Assembly (NCBI GenBank): GCA_944387385.1
Contig: CALXES010000002.1
Location: 106,136 to 142,274 of the forward strand
Direction of reading: 5' to 3'
DNA length: 36,139 nucleotides
Source: an uncultured Clostridia bacterium
GTDB lineage: Bacteria > Bacillota > Clostridia > TANB77 > CAG-465
Below are positions 7,057-14,876 of the stretch, piece by piece. Every line of letters starts with the position of its first letter. Within the stretch, counting starts at the first letter, position 1. Made by a program: the position numbers and the translations under genes. The notes beneath the pieces are model-generated. The model was not told where the DNA came from, made no database searches, and saw only the letters and a program-made list of their open reading frames with translations.

Positions 7057-7524
7057 CTATATTTCTCTTCTTAGTATTTGTATATAATTATCATTTGAAT
7101 CATATTTTTCAAAACTTGTATTTCTTGCCTTTTTTATTAATTCATCAAAATTATCTATACCATCTTTATAATATAAAATGTATCCTTCCTTTTCTAAAGC
7201 TTCGCAAATTTCAATTTGATGATCATTAATATGCTCACCATACTTTGCAAGTCGTGGAATAGCTATAACTTTTTTCCCTTTTTTAATTGCTGAAAAAATT
7301 GTACCAACGCCTCCATGCGAGATCACTAAATCAGCCTTTGATATATAGTCTTCCATCTCATCTAATGGAATAAAATCAAAAGCTTTAATTCTCTTACTAT
7401 TGTTACATTTAGTATATCCTTTTTGTACTACTAATTCTTCTTTTTTTAATTCCTTACTGCTTCTAATTAGATCAAATAATCTATCAAAGGCTTGTTTTTG
7501 AGTTCCTACTGTTACTAGTACCAT
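7057..7524 (-). CDS. Alg13/EpsF/PssE-like glycosyltransferase catalytic subunit
   Basis: This 155-residue protein matches the C-terminal (GT28) lobe of MurG-like glycosyltransferases. It starts VLVTVGTQ and has the nucleotide-sugar binding stretch SHGGVGTIFSAIKKGKKVIAIPR at about 89-112 and a conserved HINDHQIEI helix. Proteins of this size work as a pair with an Alg14-like membrane subunit, here the gene immediately upstream with a gap of one base. Together they would add one sugar to a lipid-linked acceptor at the inner face of the membrane. The sugar and acceptor cannot be told from the sequence. Confidence 0.85.
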   Translation of the reverse strand: MVLVTVGTQKQAFDRLFDLIRSSKELKKEELVVQKGYTKCNNSKRIKAFDFIPLDEMEDYISKADLVISHGGVGTIFSAIKKGKKVIAIPRLAKYGEHINDHQIEICEALEKEGYILYYKDGIDNFDELIKKARNTSFEKYDSNDNYIQILRREI

Positions 7525-7525
7525 A

Positions 7526-7990
7526 TTATATCAACCTTCCTATATACTCCGCTTTATCGTATTTTTCTTCTAACGTTTTCCACTGAACGTAGAATTTATC
7601 TGCAATTTTATATACATTATTTCCTGTACCAGATAGCTCTTTTATTTTTGCCATAGTTTCAATATATATAACTTTTGCGCCAAAGAATTTTCCCACATAG
7701 CAAAAAAAGCCTCCTATTTGGGCACCCGTTGATACTATAGTATCAGGCTTAAACTTAGCAACTATTTTTATTGTTAAAAAGATATTTTGAATTATTGTCC
7801 AGACATATTTTAATTTATTCTTACAAGGTCCATATTTGATAAATTTCATATTATACTTATTAGCTAAGTCTTTAGTAACATCCGTCTTTTCTGTAACAAG
7901 CAAATAATCATATTCTTTAAAAAGCTCTTGTAATTTAAGTATTTCTGTTAAATGTCCGCCAGAGCTTGCTGCAAAGATTACCTTCTTCAT
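7526..7990 (-). CDS. Alg14/EpsE/PssD-like glycosyltransferase membrane subunit
   Basis: The 154 residues match the N-terminal acceptor-side half of a MurG-like enzyme, as in Alg14 and the PssD/Cps14F proteins. It opens with the glycine-rich loop FAASSGGHLTEILKL. A hydrophobic patch around 62-100 likely attaches it to the membrane, and STGAQIGGFFCYVGKFFGAK is typical of the family. It should recruit the Alg13-like subunit encoded next. The start ATG directly follows the stop of the radical SAM gene, with AAAGGAG inside that gene, so the genes are co-translated. Confidence 0.87.
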   Translation of the reverse strand: MKKVIFAASSGGHLTEILKLQELFKEYDYLLVTEKTDVTKDLANKYNMKFIKYGPCKNKLKYVWTIIQNIFLTIKIVAKFKPDTIVSTGAQIGGFFCYVGKFFGAKVIYIETMAKIKELSGTGNNVYKIADKFYVQWKTLEEKYDKAEYIGRLI

Positions 7991-9010
7991 CTAATTCTCT
8001 CCTTTTACCATATATCTTACATTATACTTATCTTCAAAATATATCTTATTTATTCTTTTAGGTCCTACCGTAACTGATATATACTTATTTGGAACAAATA
8101 CTTCTATATTCTCATTATAATTATTAATGCTTTTTTCTATCTCATCTCTAATAATTTTTGCTATAACATATTCTGCAAAGTTATCACATACTGGGCCAAA
8201 TATATTTGCGTTAGAAGAAGTAATTTCAGAAGTGGATTGTAAACCTAAACGTATAATAGAAACATTTGTCTTCTGACACTCTCTAATAACCGCCACACAT
8301 CTTTTAATGGCATCATTTATACTTAGTGGAATATAGTGCTTTAAATTATACATATCATATAATTCACTATCTTCTATAACATATACAGGATATATTCTTA
8401 GCTGTGTAGGATTTAATTTTAGACATTCTTTTATTGTATATATTTCTGTATCAATTGTACTTTTTGGAAGTCCAATCATAATCTGATGACCAAGATTTAT
8501 ACCAAACTCTTTTATTAATTTTGATGCTTTTTTTACATCAAGAGATGTATGACCTCGCTTAGCGAAATTTAAAACATTATCATCCATAGACTGAACCCCA
8601 AGTTCAATTGTACCAACGTTGTATTCTTTTAAAATATTTAGTATATTTTCATCAATATAATCTGGCCTTGTAGATAATCGTATACTATCTACCTTTCCAG
8701 CATCTACATATTTTTTAGCCACTCCTAAATATTTCCTTTGAAGATCTATATCTATTCCTGTAAAACTGCCACCAAAAAAAGCTATCTCAATTTTCTTATT
8801 AGATGAATTATAATATCCTAAATATGTATTAATTATATTATCTATCTCTTCTATGTCAACATTTTTTATCTGTCCACTAATTCTTTTTTGATTACAAAAA
8901 ATACAATTATTAGGACATCCTTTATGTGGTATAAATATAGGAATAGTATATTGGTTCTCTTTATTAGTAAAATTACAAAGTATCTTATTTAAATCAAGTT
9001 TAATTTTCAA
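7991..9010 (-). CDS. Elp3-related radical SAM protein of unknown substrate
   Basis: With a TTG start at 9008-9010 the protein has 339 residues. An in-frame ATG at 9023-9025 would add five residues, but it overlaps the GGAGGAG ribosome site that sits 6 nt before the TTG, so the TTG is favoured. The radical SAM cluster motif is CPNNCIFC with Cys32, Cys36 and Cys39, followed by the glycine motif IAFFGGSFTG and the STRPDY and ELGVQS stretches seen in Elp3-like enzymes. The acetyltransferase domain of true Elp3 is absent; a short C-terminal beta-rich tail replaces it. From memory, clostridia often keep such a gene directly after rnc. The substrate is unknown; tRNA modification is a guess from the Elp3 relationship. 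Confidence 0.85.
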   Translation of the reverse strand: MKIKLDLNKILCNFTNKENQYTIPIFIPHKGCPNNCIFCNQKRISGQIKNVDIEEIDNIINTYLGYYNSSNKKIEIAFFGGSFTGIDIDLQRKYLGVAKKYVDAGKVDSIRLSTRPDYIDENILNILKEYNVGTIELGVQSMDDNVLNFAKRGHTSLDVKKASKLIKEFGINLGHQIMIGLPKSTIDTEIYTIKECLKLNPTQLRIYPVYVIEDSELYDMYNLKHYIPLSINDAIKRCVAVIRECQKTNVSIIRLGLQSTSEITSSNANIFGPVCDNFAEYVIAKIIRDEIEKSINNYNENIEVFVPNKYISVTVGPKRINKIYFEDKYNVRYMVKGEN

Positions 9011-9713
9011 GTAAGTCTCCTCCATTTAAAAGAGCTTCATGTGCTGCATTTTGTTCTGCTTGTTTTTTACTTTTTCCTTGACCTTCACCTATTTTTTGAC
9101 CATTAAAAAACAAATCGATTGTAAATACTTTTGCATGCTCAGGGCCCTCTTCTTTTTGCAATTTATACTCTATCTTTACGTTACCATTTCTTTGTAATAT
9201 TTCTTGTAATTGTGTCTTATAATCTGTATTAAGATTTCCTCCTGCAAGTACAGTCTTTATCTCTACATCTAGTAACTCTAAGCATATATCTCTTGCTATT
9301 TCATAACCGCCATCTAAATATATAGCTCCTAAAGTTGCCTCAAATGCATCGGCAATAATAGCATCTTTTAACATTCCATTTGAGTTTTTTTCACATTTAC
9401 CAAGATATATATACTCATGTCCATTAATTCTTTTAAATGCCCTACTAAGTGATGCTTCACAAACAATAGCTGCTCTCTTTTTTGTCATTTCTCCTTCAGA
9501 TAACTCAGGAACTTGAGAAAATAATAAATCTGAAATAATGTGTTCTAAAATAGCATCACCTAAAAATTCAATTCTTTCATTATACATATCATAATCTGGA
9601 TTAGATTGCTCATATGCATATGATTTATGTGTAAGAGCCATCTTTAATAACTTTGGATTATTAAAAATATATTTTAATTTAGCTTCTAATTGTAACACTT
9701 TTTCTTTTTCCAT
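9000..9713 (-). CDS. rnc: Ribonuclease III
   Basis: The 237-residue protein starts at ATG 9711-9713 behind GAAGGAG. The open frame continues upstream, but the upstream codons cover the promoter. The RNase III signature ERIEFLGDA is at 47-55. The acidic catalytic residues are visible as Glu50, Asp53, Asp122 and Glu125, in the family order. A double-stranded RNA-binding domain fills about 164-231. The enzyme processes rRNA precursors and cleaves structured RNA. It is the first gene of a seven-gene operon with its own TTGAAA-17-TATAAT promoter, and it overlaps the radical SAM gene by 11 nt. Confidence 0.96.
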   Translation of the reverse strand: MEKEKVLQLEAKLKYIFNNPKLLKMALTHKSYAYEQSNPDYDMYNERIEFLGDAILEHIISDLLFSQVPELSEGEMTKKRAAIVCEASLSRAFKRINGHEYIYLGKCEKNSNGMLKDAIIADAFEATLGAIYLDGGYEIARDICLELLDVEIKTVLAGGNLNTDYKTQLQEILQRNGNVKIEYKLQKEEGPEHAKVFTIDLFFNGQKIGEGQGKSKKQAEQNAAHEALLNGGDLLEN

Positions 9714-9734
9714 AAATTTTTCTCCTTCATATAC

Positions 9735-9763
9735 ATTATATATTAGATTATAGCTTTTTTCAA
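9735..9763 (-). promoter_or_regulatory. Promoter of the rnc operon
   Basis: Minus strand TTGAAA (9758-9763), exactly 17 nt, TATAAT (9735-9740). The -35 begins one base after the T-tract of the acpP terminator. The start point would fall about 15-20 nt before the rnc ATG. Confidence 0.8.
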
Positions 9764-9764
9764 G

Positions 9765-9794
9765 AAAAAAAAGCACCTTAGTAAACTAAGGCAC
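9765..9794 (-). terminator. Terminator of acpP
   Basis: A 9-bp stem (9786-9794 with 9773-9781, two G-U pairs in RNA) has a 4-nt loop and is followed by eight T residues on the minus strand. Confidence 0.85.
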
Positions 9795-9806
9795 AATTTA
9801 TATTTC

Positions 9807-10043
9807 CTATTGATTATTTTCAATATATGTAACTACATCACCAACAGATGTAATTTTTTCTGCTTCTTCTTCTGGAATTTCCATATCAAATTCTTCTTCC
9901 AAAGCCATAATTAATTCAACAATATCAAGTGAATCAGCTCCTAAGTCATCGATAAAAGTTGTTTCAGTAGTAATTGAATCTGTATCGTCTATACCTAATT
10001 GCTCACTAATTACTTCTTTTACTTTTTCTAAAACTGTATCCAT
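9807..10043 (-). CDS. acpP: Acyl carrier protein
   Basis: The 78-residue acidic protein starts at ATG 10041-10043 behind GGAGGTG; an upstream in-frame start would put 16 unlikely residues in front. The phosphopantetheine attachment site is Ser38 in [10 protein letters not shown]. Length and acidity are those of the type II fatty-acid synthase carrier. It carries growing acyl chains as thioesters. It is monocistronic, with its own TTGACA-17-GATAAT promoter and a terminator before rnc. The rest of the fab cluster, which precedes acpP in many Firmicutes, is not here; tuf is. Confidence 0.96.
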   Translation of the reverse strand: MDTVLEKVKEVISEQLGIDDTDSITTETTFIDDLGADSLDIVELIMALEEEFDMEIPEEEAEKITSVGDVVTYIENNQ

Positions 10044-10116
10044 TTTATACACCTCCTCAAGATTTCTTTTACACTTTATATGATTGCTCACACAAAAATA
10101 TTCTAAACATAACTTT

Positions 10117-10145
10117 ATTATCTAATATTTATACAATATTGTCAA
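10117..10145 (-). promoter_or_regulatory. Promoter of acpP
   Basis: Minus strand TTGACA (10140-10145), 17 nt, GATAAT (10117-10122). The leader is about 65 nt and contains no clear FapR-like palindrome that I can see. Confidence 0.8.
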
Positions 10146-10207
10146 GGAATTTTTTAGTTTTTATATAAAATATTATAATTTAATTATAAATATTCCTTTT
10201 ACACATA

Positions 10208-10235
10208 AAAAATAAGAGCCTAAGCTCTTATTTTT
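10208..10235 (-). terminator. Terminator of the str operon (after tuf)
   Basis: A perfect 12-bp stem (10208-10219 with 10224-10235) with loop CTAA has T-rich flanks on both strands. Confidence 0.88.
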
Positions 10236-10254
10236 CTATATATTAAGAATAATA

Positions 10255-11457
10255 TTATTCTTTAATATCTGATACTGATCCAGCACCAACTGTTTTACCA
10301 CCTTCACGAATAGCGAATTTTAATCCTTTTTCAATAGCTATTGGAGTGATAAGTTTTATTTGCATTGTTACGTTATCACCTGGCATTACCATTTCTGTTC
10401 CTGCAGGTAATTCAATAACACCTGTAACGTCAGTTGTTCTGAAATAGAATTGTGGTCTATATCCGTTAAAGAATGGAGTATGTCTTCCACCTTCTTCTTT
10501 AGTTAGGATATATACTTCTGCTGAGAATTCAGTATGTGGATGAATTGAACCAGGTTTAGATATAACTTGACCTCTTTCAATTTCATTTCTTTGAACTCCT
10601 CTTAGAAGTACACCAGCATTATCTCCAGCTTCAGCAGAATCTAGAGATTTTCTGAACATTTCGATACCAGTTACTACTGTTTTCTTCTTTTCATCAGAAA
10701 GTCCAACAATTTCAACTTCTTCACCGATTTTTAAAGATCCTCTTTCGATTCTACCTGTTGCAACTGTACCTCTACCTGTGATAGTGAATACATCTTCAAC
10801 TGGCATTAAGAAAGGTTTATCTACATCTCTTTGTGGATTTGGAATGTATGCATCAATTGTATCTAATAATTCTTTGATGCAAGCATATTCAGGTGCATTA
10901 GGATCTGTTGAAGTAGATTCAAGAACCTTTAATGCAGAACCTTTAATAATTGGAGTAGTGTCTCCTGGGAAATCATATTTAGATAATAGATCTCTGATAT
11001 CCATTTCAACTAATTCTAATAGTTCAGGATCATCTACCATATCGCATTTGTTCATAAATACAACTATGTAAGGAACACCAACTTGTCTTGCAAGTAAGAT
11101 ATGTTCTCTAGTTTGTGGCATAGGGCCATCTGCAGCAGAAACAACAAGTATTGCACCATCCATTTGTGCAGCACCAGTGATCATGTTTTTAACATAGTCA
11201 GCGTGTCCTGGACAGTCAACGTGTGCATAGTGTCTGTTTGCTGTCTCATACTCAACGTGAGCTGTAGAGATAGTAATACCTCTTTGTCTTTCTTCAGGAG
11301 CTCCATCGATTTGATCATAAGCTTTGAATTCAGCTCCGCCAGTTAAGCTACAATATTTAGTAATTGCAGCAGTTAAAGTAGTTTTACCATGGTCAACATG
11401 TCCGATTGTACCAATGTTAACGTGTGGTTTAGTTCTTTCAAACTTAGCTTTTGCCAT
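10255..11457 (-). CDS. tuf: Elongation factor Tu
   Basis: From the ATG at 11455-11457 (AAGGAGG ribosome site) the product has 400 residues beginning [12 protein letters not shown], the standard bacterial start. GTPase motifs are GHVDHGKT (19-26), the switch stretch [13 protein letters not shown] and NKCD, followed by the beta-barrel domains 2 and 3. It delivers aminoacyl-tRNA to the ribosome. As last gene of the str operon it is separated from fusA by about 125 nt. That gap holds a long inverted repeat and a possible internal promoter, which would allow higher tuf than fusA expression. Confidence 0.98.
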   Translation of the reverse strand: MAKAKFERTKPHVNIGTIGHVDHGKTTLTAAITKYCSLTGGAEFKAYDQIDGAPEERQRGITISTAHVEYETANRHYAHVDCPGHADYVKNMITGAAQMDGAILVVSAADGPMPQTREHILLARQVGVPYIVVFMNKCDMVDDPELLELVEMDIRDLLSKYDFPGDTTPIIKGSALKVLESTSTDPNAPEYACIKELLDTIDAYIPNPQRDVDKPFLMPVEDVFTITGRGTVATGRIERGSLKIGEEVEIVGLSDEKKKTVVTGIEMFRKSLDSAEAGDNAGVLLRGVQRNEIERGQVISKPGSIHPHTEFSAEVYILTKEEGGRHTPFFNGYRPQFYFRTTDVTGVIELPAGTEMVMPGDNVTMQIKLITPIAIEKGLKFAIREGGKTVGAGSVSDIKE

Positions 11458-11517
11458 TTTAATATTCCTCCTTAAATTTTTCAACTAATGTGCACGCATA
11501 GTGCATCAATTATAGTT

Positions 11518-11546
11518 ATTTTACTACACTTTTTCTATTTTTGCAA
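11518..11546 (-). promoter_or_regulatory. Possible internal tuf promoter
   Basis: Minus strand TTGCAA (11541-11546), 17 nt, TAAAAT (11518-11523). Its -35 sits in the loop of the 14-bp inverted repeat at 11526-11558. A small hairpin TGCAC/GTGCA (11491-11505) lies in the resulting tuf leader. Confidence 0.45.
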
Positions 11547-11558
11547 TAGAAAAAGTGT
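11526..11558. repeat. 14-bp inverted repeat between fusA and tuf
   Basis: Two perfect 14-nt arms (11526-11539 and 11545-11558) surround a 5-nt loop. No T-tract follows on the minus strand, so it is not a standard terminator. It may stabilise RNA ends, pause polymerase, or control the overlapping promoter. Confidence 0.7.
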
Positions 11559-11583
11559 AAATAACATTATTTTAATATCTAGA

Positions 11584-13668
11584 CTAGTCCTCTTTTTTAG
11601 CTCTTTGAGAAACTATTGTCTCAAGTACTGATTTTGGAACTTCTTCATAATGAGATGGTTCCATAGAATAAGTACCTCTACCTTGAGTTTTAGATCTCAA
11701 GTCTGTAGCATATCCAAACATTTCAGAAAGTGGTATAAATGCATGTATTGTTGTAATACCTTGTTCTGTATCCATACCTTCCATTCTTCCACGTCTTGAG
11801 TTTACATCTCCGATAACGTCTCCCATATATTCTTCAGGAACAACGATATCAACTTTCATTATTGGTTCAAGTAAAGCAGCTCCACCTTGACGACAAGCTT
11901 CTTTAAATGCCATAGATCCTGCAATATGGAATGCAGCTTCTGAAGAGTCAACTTCATGATAAGAACCATCAACAAGTGCAACTTTAACATCTACAACAGG
12001 ATATCCAGCTAGAACACCAGCTTTCATTGCATCTTGAACACCTTCGTCAACTGGTTTTACGTATTCTTTAGGAACAACACCACCAACAATTTTAGATTCA
12101 AATGAATATCCTTTTCCTTGCTCATTAGGTTCAACTTCAAGCCAAACATGACCATATTGACCTTTACCACCAGATTGTCTGATGAATTTTCCTTCAACCT
12201 TAACTGGTTTTCTAATTGTTTCTTTATATGCAACTTGTGGTTTACCAACATTTGCATCAACATTAAACTCTCTTCTTAATCTATCAACAATAATATCTAG
12301 GTGTAATTCACCCATACCAGCAATTATTGTTTGACCAGTTTCTTGGTTTGTATAAGTCTTAAATGAAGGATCTTCTTCTGCTAATTTTTGTAAAGCTACA
12401 GCCATCTTTTCTTGGTCAGCTTTAGTCTTTGGTTCAATTGATATATCAATAACTGGTTCTGGGAACTCAATTGATTCAAGAATTATTGGATGTTGTTCAT
12501 CTGTTAATGAATCACCTGTTGAAACATCTTTTAAACCAACTGCACAGGCAATGTCTCCAGAGTATACTTTATCTATATCTTGTCTAGAGTTTGCATGCAT
12601 TTGAATAAGTCTTCCTATTCTTTCTTTTTTACCTTTACTAGCATTTAATACATAAGAACCTTTCTCTAATGTACCTGAATATACTCTAAAGAAAGTTAAT
12701 TTACCTACATATGGATCAGTCATTATTTTAAATGCTAAAGCAGCAAATGGTTCGTCATCAGAAGATTTTCTCTCTGACTCTGTTCCATCCTCTAATATAC
12801 CTTTTATATGTGGTATATCAGTTGGAGCTGGCATATAATCTACAATATCGTCAAGTAATTCTTGAACACCTTTGTTTTTATATGAACTTCCACATGTAAC
12901 TGGAACTAAAGTATTTGCAATTGTAGATTTTCTAATTGCAGCTTTAATTTCTTCTACTGTAAATTCTTCACCATTTAGATATTTTTCCATTAGATCATCA
13001 TCAATTTCAGCTAAGTGCTCAATTAATTCTGTTCTATATTTTTCAGCATCAGCTTTCATATCTTCAGGAATAGCTTCTGTTCTTACATCTTGACCTAATT
13101 CGTCATAATGAACATATGCTTGCATCTTTACCAAATCAACAATTCCTTTGAAATTATCTTCTTTTCCTATTGGAAGAGCAATTGGAATTGCATTTGCTTT
13201 TAATCTATCTCTTAATTGATGTACACAAAGCATAAAATCTGCTCCTGTAACATCCATTTTATTTACATATACCATTCTTGGTACACTATATTTATCTGCT
13301 TGTCTCCAAACAGTCTCTGTTTGTGGTTGTACACCACCTTTTGCAGCTAAAACTGTAACTGCACCATCTAATACTCTAAGAGATCTTTGAACTTCAATTG
13401 TAAAGTCAACGTGTCCTGGAGTATCTATAATATTTATTCTATTATTTTTCCAAAAGCATGTTGTAGCTGCTGATGTAATTGTTATACCTCTTTCTTGTTC
13501 TTGAGCCATCCAATCCATTGTTGCAGCACCATCATGAACTTCTCCTATTTTATGTGTTTTACCAGTATAAAATAGTATTCTTTCTGTAGTAGTTGTTTTA
13601 CCAGCATCAATGTGAGCCATGATACCGATATTTCTTGTCCTCTCAAGAGGATACTCTCTTCCTGCCAT
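11584..13668 (-). CDS. fusA: Elongation factor G
   Basis: The 694-residue five-domain GTPase drives translocation on the ribosome. It starts [26 protein letters not shown]-like, with the P-loop AHIDAGKT at 18-25, RGITI in switch I, DTPGHVDF and NKMD. Domain IV is recognisable by [18 protein letters not shown] and domain V by the C-terminal [14 protein letters not shown]-type stretch. Length and motifs are canonical and no resistance-type change stands out. It lies 42 nt after rpsG in the str operon, with a GGGAGG ribosome site. Confidence 0.98.
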   Translation of the reverse strand: MAGREYPLERTRNIGIMAHIDAGKTTTTERILFYTGKTHKIGEVHDGAATMDWMAQEQERGITITSAATTCFWKNNRINIIDTPGHVDFTIEVQRSLRVLDGAVTVLAAKGGVQPQTETVWRQADKYSVPRMVYVNKMDVTGADFMLCVHQLRDRLKANAIPIALPIGKEDNFKGIVDLVKMQAYVHYDELGQDVRTEAIPEDMKADAEKYRTELIEHLAEIDDDLMEKYLNGEEFTVEEIKAAIRKSTIANTLVPVTCGSSYKNKGVQELLDDIVDYMPAPTDIPHIKGILEDGTESERKSSDDEPFAALAFKIMTDPYVGKLTFFRVYSGTLEKGSYVLNASKGKKERIGRLIQMHANSRQDIDKVYSGDIACAVGLKDVSTGDSLTDEQHPIILESIEFPEPVIDISIEPKTKADQEKMAVALQKLAEEDPSFKTYTNQETGQTIIAGMGELHLDIIVDRLRREFNVDANVGKPQVAYKETIRKPVKVEGKFIRQSGGKGQYGHVWLEVEPNEQGKGYSFESKIVGGVVPKEYVKPVDEGVQDAMKAGVLAGYPVVDVKVALVDGSYHEVDSSEAAFHIAGSMAFKEACRQGGAALLEPIMKVDIVVPEEYMGDVIGDVNSRRGRMEGMDTEQGITTIHAFIPLSEMFGYATDLRSKTQGRGTYSMEPSHYEEVPKSVLETIVSQRAKKED

Positions 13669-13710
13669 GAAAAATTAGCCTCCCTTCTATTAATTATAAT
13701 AATACTAATT

Positions 13711-14232
<522 letters not shown>

Positions 14233-14298
14233 TCAAAAATATTTAATTCTTGTAAGTGCTCGGTTTAATATCTTAAACTTAAGCGCCTAACTTAATTA

Positions 14299-14715
14299 TT
14301 ATTTTTTCTTTGCCTTTTTTGCACCATATTTTGATTTTGCTTGTACTCTATCAGCAACACCTGCTGTATCAAGTACACCTCTAACAATGTGATAACGTAC
14401 ACCTGGTAGGTCTTTTACTCTTCCACCTCTGATTAAAACAACACTGTGTTCTTGTAGGTTGTGACCAATACCTGGAATATATGCTGTTACTTCCATTGTG
14501 TTTGTTAGTCTAACTCTGGCTACTTTTCTTAAAGCAGAGTTTGGTTTCTTTGGAGTTTGAGTTTTAACAACTGTACAAACACCTCTTTTTTGTGGAGATG
14601 ATTGATTTGTAGCAGCTTTCTTTCTTGAGTTATATCCTCTTTGTAAAGCTGGAGATTTAGATTTTGTTGTTTTGTTCTCTCTTCCTTTTCTAACTAATTG
14701 ATTAAATGTAGGCAC
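14299..14715 (-). CDS. rpsL: Ribosomal protein S12
   Basis: The 138-residue decoding-centre protein starts at GTG 14713-14715 behind GAGGGGTG. It has the roughly 13-residue insertion after residue 20 that marks Firmicutes S12 compared with E. coli. TPKKPNS is intact, with Lys56 equivalent to E. coli Lys43, and the PGVRYH loop is intact, so the usual streptomycin-resistance positions look wild type. It is the first gene of the str operon, from a TTGACT-17-TATAAT promoter. Confidence 0.97.
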   Translation of the reverse strand: MPTFNQLVRKGRENKTTKSKSPALQRGYNSRKKAATNQSSPQKRGVCTVVKTQTPKKPNSALRKVARVRLTNTMEVTAYIPGIGHNLQEHSVVLIRGGRVKDLPGVRYHIVRGVLDTAGVADRVQAKSKYGAKKAKKK

Positions 14716-14771
14716 TTAAATTCACCCCTCTTTCCTTAATTTAATGTAATAACTACATTAGTACGTTAAAT

Positions 14772-14800
14772 ATTATACTAAAAGTTAAAATAAAAGTCAA
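14772..14800 (-). promoter_or_regulatory. Promoter of the str operon
   Basis: Minus strand TTGACT (14795-14800), 17 nt, TATAAT (14772-14777). The leader to the rpsL GTG is about 50 nt. Confidence 0.82.
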
Positions 14801-14838
14801 TGTTTTAAAGAAATGTTACATAATTTTTTTAAATAAAA

Positions 14839-14869
14839 AAAGTCCTTTAAGTATTACTTAAAAGACTTT
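14839..14869 (-). terminator. Terminator of the transglutaminase-vWA operon
   Basis: Arms 14839-14853 and 14855-14869 pair with one mismatch and almost no loop, and a T-tract follows on the minus strand. Confidence 0.78.
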
Positions 14870-14876
14870 ATTATTA

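Noticed and set aside
11526-11558. Hairpin after fusA as an intrinsic terminator
   Set aside because: The stem is strong, but no T-tract follows in the direction of transcription, so it is listed as an inverted repeat.
12057-12263. Second minus-strand frame inside fusA
   Set aside because: It is an alternative frame of a conserved gene; fusA itself is intact across it.
14299-14715. Streptomycin-resistance change in S12
   Set aside because: The TPKKPNS and PGVRYH loops carry the wild-type residues; the extra residues after position 20 are normal for Firmicutes.
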